A stretch of 64,000 bases of DNA from Bacteroidales bacterium (GTDB lineage Bacteria > Bacteroidota > Bacteroidia > Bacteroidales > Muribaculaceae): positions 124,001 to 188,000 of the forward strand of contig CAJTFH010000001.1 in the NCBI GenBank assembly GCA_910575545.1. The letters run 5' to 3'. Of the stretch, positions 19,699-27,602 are shown one piece after another (within the stretch, counting starts at the first letter, position 1; each line of letters starts with the position of its first letter). The translations under genes and the position numbers were made by a program. The notes under the pieces are model-generated. The model worked only from the letters and a program-made list of their open reading frames with translations, was not told the DNA's origin and ran no database searches.

Positions 19699-19888
19699 AG
19701 ACAATCTCTTATAATAATGCCAATAGAAGGAGCAGAAGATTGAGGAGAAAGATGAGCATCCGGCTCCAGAAAGATGATGCCAGAAAAACCGGAGTTGATG
19801 ATACGGATAGGGTGAAAACGAATGGCTCCATATGGTCAAGGATGCCGGTTCTGCAATCTCCTATGAACCGGAACTGAAGTAGATATAT

Positions 19889-20192
19889 AAAAAAGGTGTG
19901 GAGATTGCATTCGTCACATCTCTCATTCAGGTCTTGGCGAAACCTTTTAAGCTCGATGTGACAACAGCTCCACACCGAATATGTCTGATAGCCCGCTGTC
20001 TACAGCAGGCTAATGACATTCAGTGCAGATGCGATTGTCGACTATCTTCAGCTTAAAATTCTAACCGCCAAGTTTGAATGAGGAAGATAATTTCCAATAA
20101 CACCTTTTCATACCGCCACAAATAATTGTGGCGATAGTTAATAAGAAATCAATCCGCACATTGCAACTCTATGCATATATAGTGCGGATTAG
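19889..20192 (-). ncRNA. Candidate structured non-coding RNA, about 300 nt, unknown class
   Basis: Read on the minus strand from a TACTTTTG promoter element. Helices in order: (1) 20190-20182 with 20159-20151, nine bp plus a closing U.G; (2) 20136-20126 with 20121-20111, 11 bp with one U.G and a four-base loop; (3) 20012-20002 with 19999-19989, 11 bp with one U.G; (4) a long terminal stem, 19976-19968 with 19903-19895 (GGUGUGGAG/CUCCACACC), enclosing 19962-19955 with 19920-19913 (GUCACAUC/GAUGUGAC) and an apical six-bp stem at 19945-19929 with one U.G. The RNA ends in UUUUUU directly after helix 4. Each wobble becomes a C.A mismatch on the plus strand, which fixes the strand. I do not see the conserved cores of RNase P RNA, tmRNA or SRP RNA. 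6S RNA or a novel class remain open. Confidence 0.55.
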
Positions 20193-20197
20193 GAATA

Positions 20198-20205
20198 CAA
20201 AAGTA
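20198..20205 (-). promoter_or_regulatory. -7 promoter element (TACTTTTG) for the candidate RNA
   Basis: Exact TAnnTTTG on the minus strand, placed so that transcription would start within a few bases of the first helix. No good -33 TTTG at 20 nt spacing; the nearest TTG is about 28 nt away. Confidence 0.45.
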
Positions 20206-20273
20206 CGGAAAATATCGGAATATTCTGCTTATTCCAATCACATCTATAATCTATAGGTGATTACGGGCGGTGA

Positions 20274-21092
20274 TTACGGGCGTTTTGCAGAGGTGGGAGT
20301 GTTTAGGTTGTGATGGATTTCTGAAAGCCAGGCATTCAGGGTGTCGCGGAGCATGGAATCGCGCGGAGCGAGCGCCCAACCCTGGAACTGGTTGAAGGAT
20401 ATTTCCAATGAAGCATCGAGATTCGGGTATTGTTTCAGCAGTGGTGCTGCCGTGCCGGCATTGACAACCACGTTGTCAGCTTCTCCGATTGCTGTCAGTA
20501 TAATCAGTTGTTCAGAGGAATATGATGAGTCCTGGTGAATGTAGATAGTGTCACCTATTTCCCTGGCGAGGTTATGCAGACGGGTGATGAACGGCGAGCC
20601 TTTGGGGAGTGTGATTTTTTGTTTTGCAAGGTCGAACTGGCTTGAAATAGGGGTATGCCCCGAGCTGTCGCGACGTTGGACGAGCACTTGTCGGTCAAGT
20701 CCTATGGGATTTATGAATATATAGTGTGATTTCATGTGGGCCGTTGCGGGAATATCGCTGACAACGAGCTGGTATTTCCCTTTGTCAAGGCCTTCCAATG
20801 CGGTTTCGAGTTGAGTGAAAGGATGGAATCTTACGGGGCGGTTGTGTTGTGAGCAAATTTGTCGGACAATGTTATAGTATGTGCCGCTCAAAGTGTCGGC
20901 ATCCATTGTTACACCCACAGGTGAGATTTCAATTGCAACATTCAAGGTGTCGCCTGAGGCCACGGCTTCATTGCGCGGGGGAAGTGTTTCTGCGGAGCAT
21001 TCTTTAAGCATCAACATTATGCCTACTGCCGCTGCCAGCAGTAACAGATAGAGTGATGCCGAACCTTTCTTATGCTGTAGCTTTTCAAACAT
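20274..21092 (-). CDS. Periplasmic transporter-substrate-binding domain protein (SBP_bac_3/MltF-N-like)
   Basis: The 272-residue product starts with a Lys-rich cytoplasmic tip and one hydrophobic helix (LYLLLLAAAVGIMLML), so it is either anchored in the inner membrane or cleaved. Residues about 48-265 resemble a type 2 periplasmic binding fold (DTLNVAIEISPVGVTMDADTLSGTYYNIVRQI near the start; GKYQLVVSDIPATAHMKSHYIFINPI; DNVVVNAGTAAPLLKQYPNLDASLEISF). This is the architecture of amino-acid binding proteins and of the regulatory half of MltF, but no lytic transglycosylase domain follows. It lies 38 bp after the porin-like gene, probably in one transcript. The ligand is unknown. Confidence 0.7.
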   Translation of the reverse strand: MFEKLQHKKGSASLYLLLLAAAVGIMLMLKECSAETLPPRNEAVASGDTLNVAIEISPVGVTMDADTLSGTYYNIVRQICSQHNRPVRFHPFTQLETALEGLDKGKYQLVVSDIPATAHMKSHYIFINPIGLDRQVLVQRRDSSGHTPISSQFDLAKQKITLPKGSPFITRLHNLAREIGDTIYIHQDSSYSSEQLIILTAIGEADNVVVNAGTAAPLLKQYPNLDASLEISFNQFQGWALAPRDSMLRDTLNAWLSEIHHNLNTPTSAKRP

Positions 21093-21130
21093 ACGTTTCA
21101 GGTATCAAATATTTTCAGTGATAATACCGG

Positions 21131-23095
21131 TCAGTTTGCGAAGTCGATGCTCAGACCGAGTTGAAAACGGCGGGGGTTCATAGGATAGTGTGGCATGGAG
21201 AAATAGTTGGTGCCTGTCAGGCCTTGGTTCACATGCGACATCATAAGATAGAACCTCGTTTTCGACAGCTTGAAGTTGAGGTAGGCATTGATGAAAGGGT
21301 AGTTGCCTATGTCGACAGTGTTCTGGTTATAGAAACTCATCGTTGCCGGTTGGAAATCCACTCCTTTATACCGGGTGAAATAGTCGCAGTCGAGACCGAG
21401 TTGCACATGAAGAGTGGCTATGCGGAATATGACATACATGTTAGTGTTCAACGCCAACTGTGGCATTGGTATGACATCCTGCCGGCTTGAGGTTTGGTAT
21501 GTTACCAGATTATCCCAATGGAAGACCCCGAATTTGAAGTTTTGGGATAATGTGGCGCTGAATATCTGCGCACTCCCTCCATATTGCGACGGGAGCCCGT
21601 TGCTGTTGAAGTATAGCTGATTCTGCACATTTTCAACGGCTACATTCAGGCGTGTACGTGTCCATGGAATGGCAATTTCACCGCCCAACCGGATGGAGCG
21701 GGTTTTACCAAAGTCGTTTTCCCACACGAAATGGTTTGAGCGGTAATGCTGCATCAACCATGGTGCGGAAAGGTTGGTGAAATGTCCGAAGGCACGCAAC
21801 GGCACTGTGTCGCCGAATAAAGGGATGCGTGTGGTTATGCCACCCTTCACTCTGATTTCACCCGCAGCAGGCCCGACTAATCCGATTTCGCCGGTAACAT
21901 CGTAATTCAATATGCGCCCTTGCTGCTTGGTTAGCTGTGCACCAATCCACAGAAGTTGTTCTGTGGCCTTTGTTTTCATATCGGGGTATGGGTCATCGGT
22001 CATGGATTCGAGCTGTTCTTCAGTCGGTTCCGCCGATTCGGTAACCATATTGTAGTGGCGTGCTTCATGGGTGATGTAAGCTGCCAGTCCGGCTTTAGCG
22101 TATTTGTTGAAACCTTCGAGGAGGGAAATGCCGACAGTGTTTCGCAGCTGCCAGTGGTTTTGAAAGTCGTTGGTCAATTGAGGATTGAAATATGTCTTTT
22201 CCCAAAATGAGAGATTCTGCTCGGCATTTCGGCTGATGAAACGATGGCTGCCGTCGTTGTATTTAAGTGTCCAGATTATGCTTGTGACCGGCACCAATGT
22301 GCGTTTGACTGTGGTGTCGTTTATCTGTTCTTCTTTCCAGAATCCGAGTTTGTAGCGGTTATTGAGATATAGTTCAGAGCCTTTCACCCTGTTATGCGCA
22401 TCTGTCAGGTTGACAGGAATCTCTTTCGCATTCACAGAGGTGTTTCCTCCCTGTACCTGTGCCGGATCGGTTATGTAGCGGTCGTCGGTTATTCCGCCGT
22501 TTTCTTTGGCCACAAGGTTGAAGTGGAAATAATAACCCTGGAATTCGTAGCGTTCTCCTATATAGGAGCCGGATAATCCCCAGGTCAGGTCTTTTGCAGC
22601 CTGGTAGTCGTAGCTTCCTTTGGAATAGAGATAATCGAGCATCGCGCCTACCTGCAAGCGGGAGTTGGCGTTAGCAGAGAATATGACGCCTAAAGCGTCT
22701 TGACCATCTTGTTTCCCGCCTCCGAAGTTATATGACAATAGGGTCATGGGGATACGGGTGTTGTAGAATTTCATTTTCGACTCGGATGGCAGCCAATGGC
22801 TGACCGCGTCGCGAAAATGGAAATCGCTCATAGTGGCCCGCTGCATGAAAAGCATGTTGTGGCCTTCGGCACAATAGTTCCCCGTTGCTGCATAAGCATA
22901 GCTTACTCCCTGGGGTATGTAGTTCAGGGAATAATTCTGAAACAGGGTGTCGATGGTCGACGGTTCACGCAACCCCAAAGGGGGCGTGATTTTCCAGGCA
23001 TATGATGGCTCAAGCCTTTTTTTCTTGCCTTGTGTTGTTTCTGGCAGAAACAGCAGGAAACAGAGTATTATGAAAAGTAGTGATTTTCTTGTCAT
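21131..23095 (-). CDS. Putative outer-membrane beta-barrel porin (Porin_10-like)
   Basis: Predicted outer-membrane barrel. From the chosen start the protein begins MTRKSLLFIILCFLLFLPET, a good signal peptide. An upstream in-frame ATG at 23140 is rejected because the -7 element at 23105-23112 lies downstream of it. The mature part has the alternating aromatic strands of a barrel throughout (AATGNYCAEGHNMLFMQRA; LNNRYKLGFWKEEQINDT; TFSLRQ-like amphipathic runs) and ends in a barrel-type strand (RRFQLGLSIDFAN). It resembles the putative porin family PF14121 common in Bacteroidota. It precedes the binding-protein gene by 38 bp. The transported solute is unknown. Confidence 0.78.
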   Translation of the reverse strand: MTRKSLLFIILCFLLFLPETTQGKKKRLEPSYAWKITPPLGLREPSTIDTLFQNYSLNYIPQGVSYAYAATGNYCAEGHNMLFMQRATMSDFHFRDAVSHWLPSESKMKFYNTRIPMTLLSYNFGGGKQDGQDALGVIFSANANSRLQVGAMLDYLYSKGSYDYQAAKDLTWGLSGSYIGERYEFQGYYFHFNLVAKENGGITDDRYITDPAQVQGGNTSVNAKEIPVNLTDAHNRVKGSELYLNNRYKLGFWKEEQINDTTVKRTLVPVTSIIWTLKYNDGSHRFISRNAEQNLSFWEKTYFNPQLTNDFQNHWQLRNTVGISLLEGFNKYAKAGLAAYITHEARHYNMVTESAEPTEEQLESMTDDPYPDMKTKATEQLLWIGAQLTKQQGRILNYDVTGEIGLVGPAAGEIRVKGGITTRIPLFGDTVPLRAFGHFTNLSAPWLMQHYRSNHFVWENDFGKTRSIRLGGEIAIPWTRTRLNVAVENVQNQLYFNSNGLPSQYGGSAQIFSATLSQNFKFGVFHWDNLVTYQTSSRQDVIPMPQLALNTNMYVIFRIATLHVQLGLDCDYFTRYKGVDFQPATMSFYNQNTVDIGNYPFINAYLNFKLSKTRFYLMMSHVNQGLTGTNYFSMPHYPMNPRRFQLGLSIDFAN

Positions 23096-23104
23096 AGTCA
23101 GCCG

Positions 23105-23112
23105 CAAAGATA
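23105..23112 (-). promoter_or_regulatory. -7 element (TATCTTTG) immediately upstream of the porin-like gene
   Basis: Exact TAnnTTTG ending only 10 nt before the ATG at 23095, so the mRNA would have a leader of only a few bases. A TTTG lies about 25 nt upstream (23141-23138), slightly longer than usual. Confidence 0.55.
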
Positions 23113-23191
23113 CGCAGAATTTCTGACTTATGCAGTTCAAAACAGGGATTTATGCAACAGCGTGAGGGGGGATGGAGGTTGTTGTGGGCGC

Positions 23192-24204
23192 TCAATGTTT
23201 GCCGGTTTCTTGGAAATCGGGATTGACCGCCTTGAGATATCGGTCGAGCACAAGGAGGGATATGAGTTTTTCACGCTTCTGATTGCGGAACCGGTTTACA
23301 AACCGGTGGGCGTTTTCGATGATTTCACGTGCTTCAGCCTGGTGGGATGAATAATAGTCGATTTTTTCTTCTACGTCGGAGAAATCATCGGCGACTTCAA
23401 TATAGTGTTCACCGCCTTTCAATAACCCTTCCATGAACCAGGTTTCATATTTCATGCGGGGTGTCACTGCTATGCTGTTTGAGGACATGACCCATTTCAG
23501 GTTTGACGCTACGTCGTTGCCTTCGAGTGCCATTATATAACGGTTGCGCAGTTGTTGTGACAGGGTGAGCTTTTCTCCTTTCCATTCCTTTCGCGGCGCA
23601 TCTATGGTGGCTAGATGAAAGCGTGGATTCCCCCAGAATCTGTTCATAAACATAATCCGGTTTGGTTTGCCGCAGGCTTTGCCACGGAAAAGGGCACGGT
23701 CGTCTTTTTCTTCAAAACCACGTTTATCATTATAAAAAATGAAATGGCGCACTTTGTCGAGATTCAACAGCACCGCATTTGCATTGGCGCCGGCTATCGG
23801 ACGGCTTTTCACTATAGATGGGAACGGGGGTATTATAGTGTTATCGCCACCTTTCAGAAGGAGTTTAAGGCGTGGATTGAAATATCGCGCGTATTCCATC
23901 GTGTCGAGATAATACACTTTTTGCGAACCGGGACGCATGTCGGATATGGATGGCATGTCGGCCGGATATGTATATCTTACCCCCCCGATTGAATTAATTC
24001 GCTGATATTCAATTTGTTATAATATTCTGCGCGTTTGTGTATCTCTTCCCTGTCGGGTCGGCTTTCTATTTCATCGAGCAGCCGTTGAAGGCGCTGATGT
24101 AACCAGGATGATGGAATCGCCAAACGTGAGAAGGCTTTGAGATAGTAGGGGAATTTGGCATTTTTGCCGTTGTTAAAAAGGTAGGTCAGACGGTTGGCGT
24201 TCAT
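23192..24204 (-). pseudogene. GT90 (CAP10/LPS A-type) glycosyltransferase, frameshifted at a G7 tract
   Basis: Two adjacent frames together make one GT90-family enzyme of the kind that adds sugars to LPS. The N-terminal piece (24204-23977, MNANRLTYLFNNGKNAK to NISELIQSGG) stops at a TAA directly after seven G (23986-23980). The remainder continues in another frame (VRYTYPADMPSISDMRP onward to 23192). It contains the family block IVKSRPIAGANANAVLLNLD, then VRHFIFYND, ALFRGKACGKPNRIMFMNRF and ALEGNDVASNLKWVMSSNSI. One extra G restores a 337-residue protein, about the size expected for the family. Phase variation, programmed frameshifting, true mutation and sequencing error are all possible. It lies between DUF6155 and the porin gene. 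Confidence 0.75.
23980..23986 (-). repeat. Homopolymeric G7 tract at the GT90 frame break
   Basis: Seven consecutive G on the coding strand, ending immediately before the TAA that truncates the upstream frame. Eight or five G would give an open gene, so length change of this tract would switch it on or off. Confidence 0.8.
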
Positions 24205-24217
24205 TGTGTGCGGTGGA

Positions 24218-24733
24218 TTAGGATGGTTGGAAATCGTTTAAGGAGTTGCGTAGGAAACGGCGGAAATATTTGCTGCCCGCATGTTCATCATCAAGCATTG
24301 TTGTGAGTCTTTCAAGGGTCTTGTCGGCAACAAAATTGCGGTCGGCCAGTTCTACCGTCCGGGTCATAATCAGAGCAATGCCGTTGATGAGCGTGTCGCT
24401 GAAATAAAACGAGGCTTCTGAGAGAAGGGCGAAAGTAACAGTGTAGTGTAACAGCTCGAGCTGAGCCTCAAATCCGGGCTGAAAGGCCTGGAATTCTTTG
24501 ATTAGTTTTTTGATGATTGAGATACGGGCTTTGCAATATCCACGTTTGTTACGTGCGAACTCTCTCGATATGGCCACTTTGAATTTTTCTGTCAGTTTCT
24601 CTACATCGGGGTTGACATAGAAATCAAAGTATTCTTTTATTTCTTTCTTGGCATCATAAGCGTCGAGAATCATCTGCTCAAGCTGATTGCGTGTGAGGTC
24701 TTTGATTTCCTTTTTAAGAAGAAGTTTTGACAT
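24218..24733 (-). CDS. DUF6155 family protein
   Basis: The 171-residue, all-helical cytoplasmic protein begins MSKLLLKKEIKDLTRNQLEQMILDAYDAKKEIKEYFDFYVNPD, which I recognise as the conserved opening of DUF6155 (the Lys/Glu-rich helix followed by YxxxKEIKEYF). No signal peptide or membrane segment is visible, and the function of the family is unknown. It starts 36 bp after the TonB-receptor stop and ends 13 bp before the GT90 gene, so the three are probably co-transcribed, though nothing in the sequence links their roles. Confidence 0.75.
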   Translation of the reverse strand: MSKLLLKKEIKDLTRNQLEQMILDAYDAKKEIKEYFDFYVNPDVEKLTEKFKVAISREFARNKRGYCKARISIIKKLIKEFQAFQPGFEAQLELLHYTVTFALLSEASFYFSDTLINGIALIMTRTVELADRNFVADKTLERLTTMLDDEHAGSKYFRRFLRNSLNDFQPS

Positions 24734-24769
24734 GGCTCGCTATTGAGTTGTTCAGTTACGAGGTTGGAT

Positions 24770-27199
24770 TCAGAAGTCGATGCTGAGGCGTACGTTAAAT
24801 TGACGTCGTGTCAGATAGTTCGGTACGGCATACTGGATGCTGTTGACGTCGGTGACCCAATAGTAGCTCGAAACATTGGATATGTCGAGCAGATTGAATA
24901 CGTCAATACCGAGCCAGATGCTTTTCAGCCACCGGTGTAACCCGCTGGGTGGGTGTCCTTCCTTCAAGGGGGATAAAAGGGCATAGTTGAGTCCTATATC
25001 AACACGTTTATAGGCCGGTGCACGGAAGTAGCCTTTGTCGCGTGATGAATGGGGGGCCGTTGTGGGCAGTCCGTCGGAAAATATGCCGCGCAGAGAGAAT
25101 TTCAGTTTCGGAAACTTGGGGAAATAATCGGTGAAAAACACAGCGAGTGAGTAACGCTGGTCTGTAGGTCGCGGCACAGTGACACCGTTGAGGTTTTCTG
25201 CCGTTTTCATAACCGAGAAACTGATCCAGGAGTCGGTGCCTGGTACGAATTGTCCGAACAGTTTCAGGTCGAGGCCTGTTGTGTAGCCGTTGGTCGAGTT
25301 AACCCCTTGATACACGATTTTCAGATTGTCGATTTCGTATGGTATCAGACGGTCGAGCTTTTTGTAGTAGCCCTCGGCTGAAAGTTTAAATGGCCGGTCG
25401 AACATGCGGAATGTGTAGTCTCCGCCTAATATGAAATGAAGGCTTTGTTGCGATTTGACCGAGCTGTTCAGAAGGATGGATGTGTTGCCATACTCGTCTT
25501 CAACCGGTCGCCGGAATTCTTTATAAAACGGCTGCTGGTAATATAACCCTGTAGCGAAACGGAATGTCATCGCGTTGTAGCGTTCAGGCACGAACGCTAC
25601 ATTCAGGCGCGGTGATACGAGGAACTCTCTGTTGAAATCCCAATAGGAGAAACGTAATCCGCCATTGAAGGCGAAATACCCTGCGGAGGTTTTCAACCTG
25701 TAGGAGTCGGCGGCATAGAAGGCGAGACGGTTGGTAGATAGGTCGTGACGCGATGAAAGGTTGTATATCATGCGGATATGCTGCCCGTCGGATGGAAGGG
25801 TGTAGCCGGCAGAGTCGCGCAGTTCCCATTCGCGGCTACGTTCCATGATTGTCTGATGTTTGAATTCCACACCGTATGTGAGATTATGGTTGTTGATTGA
25901 GGTGTGGCCTTTCAAGCCCAGGGAAAATACTGATATTTTCAGGCGGTTGCGGGCGTGCTCGTGATAGCGGCCCACACCGAGTTCCCCGCCGACAGCGTTG
26001 TCGGGGTTGCCCCCACCGGTTGTTCCTGCCTGGTCGAGCCAATATTCTCCTGAGATGTCGTAGGCAACAAGTTCGTTTGTCAGATAACCGGAAGCAAGAA
26101 GGGTGAAAGCGGTGCTTTTAGAATGTATATAGTCGAGGTTAAGGGCACCGAAATAAGTTTCGAACCGGTCTTTTTCCTGTCCGTCGAAATAGACTTTGAA
26201 TTGCTTGGCATCGGATGATGTACCGAAATTGGTTTCGCGGTTTAACGGTATGAATTTATAGTTGTTGACGGCGATATTGCCTAAAAACGAGGCTTTCCAT
26301 TTACGGCCGATTTTCAGCGACAACAGGGTCTGGTAGTCGAAGAAATTCGGGTCGTATTCCCCTTTGGTTTCTAACGAACTGAGCAGGGATGAGTTGCGTT
26401 TATAACGGACTCCGTGGAGCTGGGAGAATGTTTTGGAGCTTTGTCCGATAGAGAGTGTCGCTCCCATTAGGCTCCCAGAGACCGCCCCCTCGAATGATTC
26501 AGGTTCGCGGTAGGTTATGTCGAGAGCCGACGACATTTTGTCGCCGTACTCAACCCCGAAGCCTCCGGTTGAGAAGCCGATTGACCCGACCATGTCGGGG
26601 TTGATTATGCTGAGCCCTTCCTGCTGCCCGGAAGAAATAAGTTGCGGACGATAAACTTCGATGCCGTTGATATATACGGAGTTTTCGTCGTATGTGCCTC
26701 CGCGCACGGAATACTGGCTCGACATTTCGTTGCTGGAGTTTACCCCCGCCATTGTTGTCAGCAAAGATTCAACGCTTCCTCCGGTTGCGTCGGCAGCCAG
26801 GCGATATGAATCTTTGTCGAGGTTCTGCATCTGAGTGGTCTGCTTACGGAAATCGGTCACCATGATTTCTTGCAGTTCATGGTTTTTTAAACGCATCCTC
26901 ACGTTTAGCGCCAAATCTCCTTTAGGATTTATCAGTTTACGCCTCAGTTCTTCGTAGCCGATGCATGAAAACACCACGGTCAGAGTGTCGTTGGCAGGGG
27001 CAGATAGTTTGAATGTGCCGTCAATGCCGGTATTCGTTCCGATTGCGGTGCCGTCGATGCGAACCGTGACGAATTCCAACGGCGCATCGTCAACGTCAAT
27101 GACTTTCCCATGGATTTTTACCTGGGAAAAAGCCTGAAGGCAGCTAACAATCAGAATTATATATGTCAGGATGAATTTCTGTCGGATATTTATCATCAA
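24770..27199 (-). CDS. TonB-dependent outer-membrane receptor with carboxypeptidase-D-like regulatory domain
   Basis: Outer-membrane active transporter energised by TonB. A signal peptide (MMINIRQKFILTYIILIVSCLQAFSQ) precedes a CarboxypepD_reg-like domain (VKIHGKVIDVDDAPLEFVTVRIDG, about residues 27-115). Then come the plug (DSYRLAADATGGSVESLLTTMAGVNSSNEMSSQYSVRGG, with the RGGTYDENSVYINGIEVYRP block) and a 22-strand-type barrel to residue 809, closing on RRQFNVRLSIDF. No SusD partner is adjacent, which argues against a glycan-importing SusC and for an iron, B12 or other small ligand. The ligand is not readable from sequence. It is probably the first gene of a minus-strand operon with DUF6155 and GT90. 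Confidence 0.9.
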   Translation of the reverse strand: MMINIRQKFILTYIILIVSCLQAFSQVKIHGKVIDVDDAPLEFVTVRIDGTAIGTNTGIDGTFKLSAPANDTLTVVFSCIGYEELRRKLINPKGDLALNVRMRLKNHELQEIMVTDFRKQTTQMQNLDKDSYRLAADATGGSVESLLTTMAGVNSSNEMSSQYSVRGGTYDENSVYINGIEVYRPQLISSGQQEGLSIINPDMVGSIGFSTGGFGVEYGDKMSSALDITYREPESFEGAVSGSLMGATLSIGQSSKTFSQLHGVRYKRNSSLLSSLETKGEYDPNFFDYQTLLSLKIGRKWKASFLGNIAVNNYKFIPLNRETNFGTSSDAKQFKVYFDGQEKDRFETYFGALNLDYIHSKSTAFTLLASGYLTNELVAYDISGEYWLDQAGTTGGGNPDNAVGGELGVGRYHEHARNRLKISVFSLGLKGHTSINNHNLTYGVEFKHQTIMERSREWELRDSAGYTLPSDGQHIRMIYNLSSRHDLSTNRLAFYAADSYRLKTSAGYFAFNGGLRFSYWDFNREFLVSPRLNVAFVPERYNAMTFRFATGLYYQQPFYKEFRRPVEDEYGNTSILLNSSVKSQQSLHFILGGDYTFRMFDRPFKLSAEGYYKKLDRLIPYEIDNLKIVYQGVNSTNGYTTGLDLKLFGQFVPGTDSWISFSVMKTAENLNGVTVPRPTDQRYSLAVFFTDYFPKFPKLKFSLRGIFSDGLPTTAPHSSRDKGYFRAPAYKRVDIGLNYALLSPLKEGHPPSGLHRWLKSIWLGIDVFNLLDISNVSSYYWVTDVNSIQYAVPNYLTRRQFNVRLSIDF

Positions 27200-27602
27200 T
27201 AGCGGTTCTTATGTGTGACGGCATGAGATCAAACACATATTAATACTCATTATTAACGTGAAATTACCGGGATAATTATGTATTGTATAATAAAAACGAG
27301 ATTGAGTTTTTTGTCGGTATCTTCAGTATCTTGGGGGATTGATTTGTTGAATTAACAAAAAAATGCATATTTGGTGCTTAAAAAGTTTAATATATGGGGC
27401 TTTTACATTTTTTAGATTATTTCTTGTGATATTATAGCCATATTATGGTTACTTTTGCGACCAATTTTAGATATTCCCTAAGGATACATGTAAGAGATTG
27501 CCTAAAGATTTTTCCAAAAGATTTCATACAATCTATAAGAATTGCCGGGCGCATCATAAGAAAAACCGGCTTATAAGGTTTCTATTTTTAGTTTTAAGGT
27601 AA
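27200..27602. other. 403-bp divergent intergenic region
   Basis: AT-rich spacer between the divergent TonB receptor and NhaC genes. It holds the NhaC promoter (27424-27457) and a leader of about 140 nt with a weak hairpin (GCCGG 27544-27548 with CCGGC 27566-27570) that competes with ATAAG/CTTAT pairing. I could not place the promoter of the TonB receptor. Confidence 0.45.
27424..27457 (+). promoter_or_regulatory. Promoter of the NhaC-family antiporter (TTG-N23-TACTTTTG)
   Basis: TACTTTTG (27450-27457) is an exact -7 match; TTG at 27424-27426 is a possible -33 box at slightly long spacing. Confidence 0.5.

Larger units (their letters stand above)
19588..20273. other. 686-bp gene-free stretch downstream of valS
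   Basis: No protein gene is supported here. It contains, in order, a short tandem repeat (19609-19643), the valS terminator (19666-19698), about 190 bp without visible features, then a candidate structured RNA on the minus strand (19889-20192) with its -7 element (20198-20205). Confidence 0.6.

Noticed and set aside
19709-19975. Minus-strand open frame of 88 codons ending in a hydrophobic stretch
   Set aside because: Its start codon lies inside the terminal stem of the candidate RNA, the frame crosses the U6 tail, and the composition shows no domain.
20111-20136. Relationship between the GCCACA stem here and the one at 59281-59325
   Set aside because: They share only a short core (CGCCACA/TGTGGCG) and have different loops and contexts; probably coincidence.
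19889-20192. Assignment of the candidate RNA to RNase P RNA, tmRNA or SRP RNA
   Set aside because: None of the conserved core strings of these RNAs is visible on either strand.
23977-24204. A separate 75-residue protein gene
   Set aside because: Its end joins the GT90 frame at a G7 tract and its sequence is the usual N-terminus of that family, so it is one interrupted gene.
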